Assembly: GCA_019420325.1 (NCBI GenBank)
Contig: JAHZHK010000149.1
Coordinates: 1 to 6,256, forward strand
Reading direction: 5' to 3'
From: Coriobacteriaceae bacterium
Lineage (GTDB): Bacteria; Actinomycetota; Coriobacteriia; Coriobacteriales; UMGS124
DNA length: 6,256 nt
This document shows, one piece after another, positions 1 to 5,255 of this stretch; within the stretch, counting starts at the first letter, position 1; each line of letters opens with the position of its first letter. Below the pieces are notes generated by a model, which was given only the letters and a program-made list of their open reading frames with translations, was not told where the DNA came from and ran no database searches. Position numbers and translations under genes: made by a program.

Positions 1-1
1 G

Positions 2-217
2 GGCTACTTGTTCATTGCTTTCCTAGGCCTGAAAGCCAATCTGCGCGAAACACAGCGCATCTTGCGCTTGGCTGGGGCCGGCGAGCTGTGGTGCAAGCGC
101 CGCCGCGATGCCGTGCTCATCTGGTGCATCGAGCATGGCCTGACGCGCGCCGAAACCGACGACGAACTCTACCGCCTCGGCGAGAAAACGCTGCTCGGCA
201 CCGACCGGCTCCAGTAG
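2..217 (+). CDS. C-terminal end of a probable XRE-like regulator (partial)
   Basis: The frame is open from the window edge and ends at TAG 215-217, leaving 71 residues, so the true start lies upstream. The remnant is mostly helical. It has the pattern LKANLRETQRILRLAG, then RRRDAVLIWCIEHGLTRAET, then an ELYRLGEKTLLG ending. From memory, this matches the C-terminal helical region of small XRE/Cro-CI-like proteins of Firmicutes and Actinobacteria: an 'L-L-ETQRLL--AG' helix, a 'RDAVII' helix and an 'NELLY-LGE--L' helix. The DNA-binding helix-turn-helix itself would be upstream and is not visible. The gene points the same way as the kinase 139 bases downstream and could be its regulatory partner. 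That it is coding is fairly certain; the family call is moderate. Confidence 0.6.
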   Translation, partial: GYLFIAFLGLKANLRETQRILRLAGAGELWCKRRRDAVLIWCIEHGLTRAETDDELYRLGEKTLLGTDRLQ

Positions 218-279
218 GGCCAACGCGCCTCCAGAGACACCAGCGGCCCTGCTGAAGAACCAGGCCACATCTGCATAAT

Positions 280-294
280 TCAGTTGCCAACTGA
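280..294. promoter_or_regulatory. 15-base perfect palindrome, candidate operator upstream of the kinase
   Basis: TCAGTTG-C-CAACTGA is a perfect inverted repeat with 7-base arms around one central base. It lies between the upstream regulator-like gene and the kinase start, just before the position where a -35 element would fall for the -10-like TAGAAT at 317-322. Its size and symmetry suit a dimeric repressor or activator. There is no T-run after it, so it is not an intrinsic terminator. Binding is inferred only. Confidence 0.4.
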
Positions 295-316
295 GGAACC
301 ACCCCTCCCACAAGGT

Positions 317-322
317 TAGAAT
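317..322 (+). promoter_or_regulatory. Weak -10 element (TAGAAT) before the kinase gene
   Basis: TAGAAT matches the TATAAT consensus at 5 of 6 positions and would place a transcription start near 329, about 28 bases before the kinase GTG. No good -35 lies 16-18 bases upstream. The nearest match, TTGCCA at 284-289, is 27 bases away and sits inside the palindrome. A promoter here would therefore be weak or activator-dependent. Confidence 0.3.
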
Positions 323-342
323 ATTGGTTTTGCCGAGATGGG

Positions 343-349
343 AAGGGAG
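343..349 (+). promoter_or_regulatory. Ribosome binding site that fixes the kinase start
   Basis: AAGGGAG lies 7 bases before the GTG at 357. The frame also extends up to a TTG at 324, but that codon has no comparable site and follows directly on the -10-like element. The GTG is therefore the better start. Confidence 0.6.
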
Positions 350-356
350 AGACCAC

Positions 357-1973
357 GTGAACGACGAGCAAGTTCTGCACGCCATGTGCATAGACGACAG
401 CTACCACGTCGAGCGCGTGCTCGCCGAAAAGCCCAACGGCACCACCGAGCTTGTGACCATCGACGGGGCCGGGCCGTTCGTTCGCAAGAAAATCCCCCTT
501 GAGCTGGCAAATCGCCGCGTTTGGTCCATCTTGCCCGAATGTGATTGCGCACGCCTCCCCCATGTAGAGACGACCTACGAGCTGCCCGACCGCTTCGTGG
601 TGGTGTACGACTACATGCCCGGCGAGTCGCTCGAAAGCCTTGTGCAGACAAAGGGCCAGCTAGACGAGAACATGGCCGTTGAGCTGGCGGCTCAAATCTG
701 CGAGGCAGCCGAAACCCTGCACACCGCGGGCGTCATCCACCGCGACATCACGCCAGCCAACATCATCGTGGCTGCCGACGGAGCGCACCTCATCGACCTG
801 GGTATCGCCCGCACACGCAACGCCCAAGCCACACGCGACACCACTTCGCTCGGTACCTGGGGATACGCCTCGCCCGAGCAGTACGGTTTCGCCCAAACCG
901 ACGCACGCTCCGACGTCTACTCCATTGGGCGCCTGCTGGGCTTCATGCTGTGTGGGGTGCATCCCGGCGAAAAAGAGTACGACGAGGCGCTTGCCCAGGC
1001 GAACGGCATCACGCCATCAACGCGAGCCGCCATCGAGAAAGCCCGCGCTTTTGAACCCAGCGCGCGTTACCAGTCGGCAGCCGACCTCGCCCGCGCACTT
1101 GGGCGGCCAATCAAGATAAAGCAGCATACAGCTGGTACCTGGGACGAAGGCAAGCGCGACGTGCACGACCAGACCGGCGCCAGGCAGGACGGAACAAGCG
1201 ACAAGACCATCGCCCCGCTGCCCGCAGAGAAGGAGCCGGAGAGCCGGTCCTCTCAACCCGACAAACCAGCCCGCAAGAAGCACGGGTGCCTCGCGTTCCT
1301 GGTAGTGGCACTTGCCGCCTTCATCGTCGTCGCCACCATCGGCATAACAGACATGAAGCGGACAGAGCAGGCGCAATACGAGAGCGCGACGTTCACCTGG
1401 CCCACGACGGGACTGGCGACGCTGCTGCCAGAGCCCGCAAGCAGCTGGGGCACGATGCCCTTCAACGACGACTCCTACCTGAGCTTCGAGGTGCGTGGCT
1501 GCAACGAGGAGGCCTATTCGGCCTACGTCGAAGCCTGCCAGGCAAAGGGCTTCGACGTCGAACCCGAGTGGATTGGCGACTACTCCTATTACGCCTACGA
1601 CGCCGAGGGCAACAGGCTGAGCCTGCACCTATACACAAGCAAATCCGTGATGGACGTAAGCCTGAATGGGGCGACGATGCTCGACGAGCTCACCTGGCCC
1701 ACATTCGGCCTGGCGGAAAGCCTGCCCGCACCTGCCTCGCACATAGGCAAAGTCACGACCGACAGCTCGTCCGCCTGGCAAGCGACCATAGGGCAGACCA
1801 CCCTCGACGACTACGCCGCCTACGTCGACGAGCTCCTCGCCGCCGGCTTCGACCAGAACTACAAACGAGGCGACGAGTCGTTCTCGGGCACCAACGCCGA
1901 AGGCATCCAGGTGACCGTGCGCTACGCAGGCGCCAACAGGATGACCGTACGCGCCGAGGCGGCGCAGGGGTAA
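357..1973 (+). CDS. Membrane receptor-type Ser/Thr protein kinase with twin extracellular domains
   Basis: The product is 538 residues, starting at the GTG that follows a good ribosome site. The kinase domain spans about residues 12-250. It shows FVRKKI (K44/K45, likely beta-3 lysine), the hinge VVVYDYMPGESL, catalytic HRDITPANI (H128, R129, D130, N135), metal-binding DLG (147-149), GTWGYASPEQ (166-175, APE-like), DVYSIG (186-191) and R237 of subdomain XI. The glycine-rich loop is degenerate (EKPNGTTEL), and T replaces the usual K in HRDxKPxN. A hydrophilic linker follows (about 250-306). One membrane segment at 311-330, after a KKH stop, places the kinase inside. Residues 346-538 would be outside and form two related domains. 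These resemble, from memory, DUF6591-type modules rather than PASTA. Cys382 and Cys394 in the first copy could form a disulfide. It probably phosphorylates proteins in response to an outside signal; ligand and substrates are unknown. Confidence 0.9.
   Translation: MNDEQVLHAMCIDDSYHVERVLAEKPNGTTELVTIDGAGPFVRKKIPLELANRRVWSILPECDCARLPHVETTYELPDRFVVVYDYMPGESLESLVQTKGQLDENMAVELAAQICEAAETLHTAGVIHRDITPANIIVAADGAHLIDLGIARTRNAQATRDTTSLGTWGYASPEQYGFAQTDARSDVYSIGRLLGFMLCGVHPGEKEYDEALAQANGITPSTRAAIEKARAFEPSARYQSAADLARALGRPIKIKQHTAGTWDEGKRDVHDQTGARQDGTSDKTIAPLPAEKEPESRSSQPDKPARKKHGCLAFLVVALAAFIVVATIGITDMKRTEQAQYESATFTWPTTGLATLLPEPASSWGTMPFNDDSYLSFEVRGCNEEAYSAYVEACQAKGFDVEPEWIGDYSYYAYDAEGNRLSLHLYTSKSVMDVSLNGATMLDELTWPTFGLAESLPAPASHIGKVTTDSSSAWQATIGQTTLDDYAAYVDELLAAGFDQNYKRGDESFSGTNAEGIQVTVRYAGANRMTVRAEAAQG
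1395..1970 (+). repeat. Tandem duplicated ectodomain inside the kinase gene
   Basis: This is a protein-level repeat of two units: residues 347-445 and 446-538, with a period of about 99 residues. Shared landmarks are TWPTTGLATLLPEPAS against TWPTFGLAESLPAPAS, then AYSAYVEACQAKGF against DYAAYVDELLAAGF, then YDAEGNRLSLHL against TNAEGIQVTVRY, then MDVSLN against MTVRAE. The copies have diverged at DNA level, so the duplication is old. Only the first copy has cysteines. Confidence 0.8.
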
Positions 1974-2106
1974 TTGCGAGTCGGGATTTCATTAAGGCGG
2001 CTTCCGAAACCAAGCTCGATAGATTTCATCCATCCCAGCAAACCGCAGTCAACGAGAGGTCGGTAGCACCCAAAGCCGCTCGCAAAACAGGCCCGCTTGC
2101 CCAGAC

Positions 2107-2118
2107 AGCCCGCGGGCT
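2107..2118. repeat. 12-base perfect palindrome AGCCCGCGGGCT
   Basis: AGCCCGCGGGCT is self-complementary with no spacer. It has no T-run and lies 134 bases downstream of the kinase stop. It may be a protein site or a chance product of high GC. Confidence 0.3.
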
Positions 2119-2210
2119 CGAAACGTCAGCGATACCCAACGTCTTCCATGGCAGAAACCATCCCCCAGATTCACCTGCGCCCACCGCACCTCTCCAACCA
2201 ATCCACAACC

Positions 2211-2238
2211 TTACGGTGATGTCACCAACAACCCGTAA
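2211..2238. promoter_or_regulatory. Nested inverted repeats just upstream of the ABC operon promoter
   Basis: TTACGG (2211-2216) pairs with CCGTAA (2233-2238). Inside and overlapping this is GGTGA-TG-TCACC (2215-2226). The set ends five bases before the -35-like CCGACA, where activator sites are often found. No known regulator motif is recognised. Confidence 0.35.
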
Positions 2239-2242
2239 AACG

Positions 2243-2273
2243 CCGACAGGGGTGGGCGGGGTTCTCTTATAAT
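2243..2273 (+). promoter_or_regulatory. Probable promoter of the ABC operon
   Basis: A perfect -10 TATAAT is at 2268-2273. The best -35 is CCGACA at 2243-2248, which shares GACA with TTGACA but is 19 bases away and poor at its first two positions. Transcription would start near 2280, giving a leader of about 55 bases before the ATPase ATG. The weak -35 and adjacent dyads suggest an activated promoter. Confidence 0.5.
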
Positions 2274-2281
2274 GGGCGGCA

Positions 2282-2296
2282 TTGCCCAAAGGGCAG
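2282..2296 (+). other. Small hairpin at the 5' end of the predicted ABC mRNA
   Basis: TGCCC-AAA-GGGCA (2283-2295) can form a five-pair stem with a three-base loop, extendable by a T-G wobble pair. It would lie within the first 20 bases of the transcript. It could stabilise the mRNA end. It has no T-run, so it is not a terminator. Confidence 0.3.
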
Positions 2297-2324
2297 GCAT
2301 GGGGGATACCGTCGAGAAGGTTGG

Positions 2325-2332
2325 GGAGGTGA
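2325..2332 (+). promoter_or_regulatory. Very strong ribosome binding site of the ABC ATPase
   Basis: GGAGGTGA matches the 16S anti-Shine-Dalgarno over eight bases. The GGAGG core ends five bases before the ATG at 2335. This decides the start: the in-frame ATG at 2272 lies within the -10 box, and the GTG at 2329 lies inside the ribosome site. Confidence 0.7.
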
Positions 2333-2334
2333 GC

Positions 2335-3294
2335 ATGGACAACGCCAGCAAGAGCCCTGTCATCCAGGTGCGCGGCTTGCGCAAAGAATACCGTCTGGCA
2401 GACGATACCGTGGTGGCGCTCAAGCGCATCGACCTGGACATCATGGCCGGCGAGGTCTGCTGTATCTTCGGCACCTCGGGCTCAGGCAAGTCCACGCTGC
2501 TCAACCAGCTCGCAGGCCTTGAGAAACCAACGCGGGGCTGCGTCTACATTGCAGGTGCGCCCATCTCACGCATGGACGAAAACGAGCTTGCGGCTTTTCG
2601 CCAGAAGTACCTGGGGTTCATCTTCCAGGCCTACAACCTCCTGCCCGCACTGACCGCCACCGAAAACGTGGCGTTGCCCCTCGCCTTCCGCGGCATGTCC
2701 AAGCGCAAGCGCGAAGCGCTGGCCCGCAAGATGCTCGCCCGCGTGGGCCTGGGCAGTCGAGCCGACCATTTCCCCAGCCAGATGTCGGGCGGCCAGCAGC
2801 AGCGCGTAGGCATCGCGCGCGCCTTCGTAACGCGGCCGCGCGTGATGTTCGCCGACGAACCCACCGGCAACCTCGACTCGAAGACAACGGCCGAGGTCAT
2901 GCAGATGATCTGCGGTTTTGCGCGCGCCCACGGCCAGACCATCGTGCTCGTGACGCACGACCCCAACATGGCGGCCTATGCCGACCGCATCGTCACGCTC
3001 ATCGACGGTCTCATCGTGAGCGACGAGCGCGTGGAGCATTCTGCCGCCCCCGCTGAGCCGTCAACCAGGGGCAGCAATCAGCCAGACGCCCCCACTGGGC
3101 AGCCAAGCTGCGGTAACGATCGGTCCGGGCCCGACATCGACCCCCAGACTGCCGAGTCGCCGAGCGCGGCCGCCGACGCCCGCGACGGGGACGCCGGCCG
3201 ACCCGACCCCAACGCTGGCGTAGAAGTCCCTGCAACCTCCGCCACCAGCGAACCAACCGGCCGCGCGCAATGCGACGCCGCAATCAAGGAGTAA
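2335..3294 (+). CDS. ABC transporter ATPase of the MacB/LolD type with a long C-terminal tail
   Basis: The product is 319 residues. The nucleotide-binding domain (about 1-232) is complete: Walker A GTSGSGKST (46-54), Q-loop FIFQAYNLLP (Q98), signature MSGGQQQR (150-157), Walker B VMFADE (D174, E175), D-loop GNLD (178-181) and H-loop VTHD (H208). The Q-loop wording and PTGNLD are typical of the MacB/LolD/FtsE group. That group drives mechanical work on FtsX-fold permeases by ATP hydrolysis at the inner face of the membrane. Family members usually end near residue 220-240. Here residues 233-319 add a tail rich in Pro, Ala, Ser, Thr, Asp and Gly, with no fold visible. The stop is 2 bases before the adaptor start, so the two genes are translated from one mRNA. 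Confidence 0.93.
   Translation: MDNASKSPVIQVRGLRKEYRLADDTVVALKRIDLDIMAGEVCCIFGTSGSGKSTLLNQLAGLEKPTRGCVYIAGAPISRMDENELAAFRQKYLGFIFQAYNLLPALTATENVALPLAFRGMSKRKREALARKMLARVGLGSRADHFPSQMSGGQQQRVGIARAFVTRPRVMFADEPTGNLDSKTTAEVMQMICGFARAHGQTIVLVTHDPNMAAYADRIVTLIDGLIVSDERVEHSAAPAEPSTRGSNQPDAPTGQPSCGNDRSGPDIDPQTAESPSAAADARDGDAGRPDPNAGVEVPATSATSEPTGRAQCDAAIKE
3286..3291 (+). promoter_or_regulatory. Ribosome binding site of the Ig-domain adaptor
   Basis: AAGGAG overlaps the last codons of the ATPase and lies 5 bases before the ATG at 3297. It supports that start over the in-frame ATG at 3270, which is upstream of the site. Confidence 0.65.
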
Positions 3295-3296
3295 GA

Positions 3297-5252
3297 ATGT
3301 CCCTCGTCATACCCGCCATCACAGCCGTGCGCACGCGCCGAACCATGCATCGACTTGCAGTCGCTCTGTCCGGTGTGGCCTTGGCCGTGGCGTGCTCGGC
3401 TACACCTTTTGCCCTCAACGCACACCGCGCCCTGGCAGAAGGCGACGTGCCCATCATCAGCGAGCAGCCGGGCACCTCTGGCGGCGAGCAGGGCGGCATC
3501 GTCGTAAACCCCGTGCCCGACAATCCCGATCCCAACCCGGCGCCCGCCCCCTCGCCTGCGCCCACGCTCATTGCCAGCCGCGCCGACATCCCCGCCCTGG
3601 CTCCCGGCCAGCAGGCTGAGGTGGAGGTGACGTTCGAGAACACGGGCGACACCGCACTCATCCAGCCCGTCACCTCGTTCTCGACCTCCTCGGGACTCGT
3701 GCTTGTAGGCAACTCCTCCACGCTTGCCCTGCCCGACATCGAGCCGCACGGCAAGCAGACCGTCAAGATCACCGTTGCCGCACTCGACGGCAGTGCCAAT
3801 GCTGCACAGTCACTCGGCGTAGAGACGCGCTTCAACTACATGCGCGACGGCGCCCTCACCCAGGCGAGCGCGACCGACAGTGTGCCCATTCCCTGCACTG
3901 CGCCCACCCCCGGCACAGGCGACAACCCCGACCAGGGCGACACGGGCGACGGCGGCACAACCCCGGGCGACGGAAGCGGCGACGGTTCCGGTGACTGGGG
4001 CGGCGATGGGGGCGCAGACTGGGGCGGCGGCACAGGCGCGCCTGACTACTCCGACGGCATGGGCGGCTCAATCCAGCAGACCACAACGGCCGGTACCCCC
4101 GACAAACCCGTGCCCAACGTCATCGTGAGCAACTTCTCCTACGGCGACGGCACGGGCGCGGTGGCCGCAGGCAGCACGTTCCCGCTCACGTTTGCCTTCA
4201 CCAACACGAGCACCTCCCTCACCGTGGAAAACCTCGTGGTGTCGGTGGACACGGGCGACCAGTTCACTATCAACGGCGGCACGAACACGTTCTACTCGGC
4301 CTACCTGGGCGCGGGCGAGCTGCAGCAGCAGACGCTCAACCTCAAAGCCATCTCCGGCGACAAAGCCGTGCCTGGCACCGTGACCATCGGCTTCAAGTAC
4401 GAATACGTGGAAAACAACGAGCGCAAGAGCGCAAACACCGAGGTCAAACTCACGGTGCCGGTCTTCCAGCCCGACCGCTTTGAGCTCGCGAACCCCGTTG
4501 CGCCCGACTACGCCTCGGTGGGAGAAGAGGCCACCGTCACCATTTCCTACGTCAACAAGGGCAAGTCTGCCGTGTCCAACGTGGCCGTGAGCATCTCCGG
4601 CGAGGGCATCCACACCGAGATGCCCGTGCAGAACGTGGGCAACCTCGAGTCGGGCAAGAGCGGCACCATCGGCCTTGCCTTCACACCCACGCAGGGCGGC
4701 ACGCTCAACCTCACGCTCACCGTGGAGTACGAGAACGCCAACGACGACACGGTGACCAAGACGTTTCCCCTGCAGGTAGACGTCATGGACGACCCGTATG
4801 CCAACATGAGCGACGAGGAGCTGCAGGCACTCTTCGGCGGCGGCATGGACGATGACTTTGAGGGAGACGGCGCCCAGCAGGGTCTCCCCGTGCCTGCAAT
4901 CATTGGCATCGTGGTTGCCGCGCTTGCTGCCGTCACCCTGGTCGTCGTTGCCGTGCGCCGCGGGAGCAAGAAGCGCAAGGCAAACCAGAGCTGGGAAGAC
5001 GATGACGACTGGGGCGACTGGGGTACCACGGTGCCTCCACTCAACGAGCATGTGCCCGTCATCCCCCGCGGCCAGGACACCATCGTGCGCGGCAACGGCG
5101 CCAGCCAACCCCATGTGCCCGGCGAGCTGAATCAGACAAGCGGCAGCCAACCCGGCACAGGCCAGCCCGGCACCGTGCAGCCTGGCACAACCGGCAACGC
5201 CTCCACCAGGGCAAACGACCCCAGTGGCGCCTCTTCGCACATGAGGCCCTAG
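3297..5252 (+). CDS. Secreted, C-terminally anchored Ig-like (COG1361/CARDB-style) adaptor protein
   Basis: The product is 651 residues. The N-terminus has a positive stretch (RTRRTMHR, 12-19), a hydrophobic core (20-35) and a likely cleavage after ALA at 45-47. C33 (AVAC) is a weaker lipoprotein alternative. A Pro-rich stalk (about 70-89) leads to three beta-rich domains: about 90-200, 274-394 and 395-500. Each has the 'ENTGD', 'TNTST' or 'VNKGK' type turn of CARDB/COG1361 Ig-like folds. Domains 1 and 2 are split by a Gly/Asp/Trp linker (201-271). After an acidic stretch comes a membrane segment (533-553), RRGSKKRK as cytoplasmic anchor, then an inner tail (562-651) with WEDDDDWGDWG and three QPGT repeats. 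It lies between ATPase and permease, so it probably forms an outer tower on the transporter, a role MacA plays in Gram-negatives. That role is inferred; ligand binding or wall contact is also possible. Confidence 0.8.
   Translation: MSLVIPAITAVRTRRTMHRLAVALSGVALAVACSATPFALNAHRALAEGDVPIISEQPGTSGGEQGGIVVNPVPDNPDPNPAPAPSPAPTLIASRADIPALAPGQQAEVEVTFENTGDTALIQPVTSFSTSSGLVLVGNSSTLALPDIEPHGKQTVKITVAALDGSANAAQSLGVETRFNYMRDGALTQASATDSVPIPCTAPTPGTGDNPDQGDTGDGGTTPGDGSGDGSGDWGGDGGADWGGGTGAPDYSDGMGGSIQQTTTAGTPDKPVPNVIVSNFSYGDGTGAVAAGSTFPLTFAFTNTSTSLTVENLVVSVDTGDQFTINGGTNTFYSAYLGAGELQQQTLNLKAISGDKAVPGTVTIGFKYEYVENNERKSANTEVKLTVPVFQPDRFELANPVAPDYASVGEEATVTISYVNKGKSAVSNVAVSISGEGIHTEMPVQNVGNLESGKSGTIGLAFTPTQGGTLNLTLTVEYENANDDTVTKTFPLQVDVMDDPYANMSDEELQALFGGGMDDDFEGDGAQQGLPVPAIIGIVVAALAAVTLVVVAVRRGSKKRKANQSWEDDDDWGDWGTTVPPLNEHVPVIPRGQDTIVRGNGASQPHVPGELNQTSGSQPGTGQPGTVQPGTTGNASTRANDPSGASSHMRP
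3993..4029 (+). repeat. Short direct repeat coding the Gly/Asp/Trp linker
   Basis: GACTGGGGCGGCG occurs at 3993-4005 and again at 4017-4029, a period of 24 bases (8 codons), encoding DWGGDGG then DWGGGTG. It sits in the flexible linker between the first two Ig-like domains of the adaptor, within a longer GDG/SGD-rich stretch. Such tracts change length easily. Confidence 0.6.
5148..5192 (+). repeat. Three tandem 15-base repeats (QPGTx) near the adaptor C-terminus
   Basis: Three units start at 5148, 5163 and 5178 and encode QPGTG, QPGTV and QPGTT (residues 618-632). They are in frame and lie in the predicted cytoplasmic tail. Bases differ mainly at third positions and in the fifth codon, so the peptide appears to be kept. 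Confidence 0.75.
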
Positions 5253-5255
5253 CCC

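Larger units (their letters stand above)
1974..2242. other. Intergenic region without a gene
   Basis: No frame here has both a ribosome site and protein-like content. The - strand frame at 2026-2289 would start at a TTG with no Shine-Dalgarno sequence and runs across the ABC operon promoter. No intrinsic terminator (hairpin plus T-run) is visible after the kinase stop. The region holds a GC-rich palindrome (2107-2118) and nested dyads (2211-2238) next to the downstream promoter. Confidence 0.6.

Noticed and set aside
2101..2120. Terminator at the GC-rich palindrome
   Set aside because: The dyad has no loop of normal size and no T-run on either side, so it does not fit an intrinsic terminator.
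1286..2272. + strand open frame of 328 residues in another frame over the kinase ectodomain
   Set aside because: It is Arg/His-rich shadow sequence of the kinase gene and has no ribosome site. Its extension into the gap carries no recognisable protein pattern.
2026..2289. - strand open frame of 87 residues covering most of the kinase-ABC gap
   Set aside because: It starts at a TTG with no Shine-Dalgarno site, crosses the predicted promoter, overlaps no known pattern, and its composition looks like a translation of non-coding GC-rich DNA.
2272..2334. In-frame ATG at 2272 as the ATPase start
   Set aside because: The codon lies within the TATAAT box, while the ATG at 2335 follows a near-perfect Shine-Dalgarno sequence and begins right before the family's first strand.
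3389..3397. Lipoprotein reading of the adaptor signal (AVAC at residue 33)
   Set aside because: The -3 position is not the usual Leu, and an ALA cleavage site follows at residues 45-47. The protein also has its own C-terminal membrane anchor, so a lipid anchor is not needed. It cannot be fully ruled out.
4068..5240. Long - strand open frame of 390 residues
   Set aside because: It lies wholly opposite the adaptor gene, which has a signal peptide, domains and a membrane anchor. The antisense product is His/Ala/Gly/Val-rich shadow sequence, a common effect of high GC at third codon positions.
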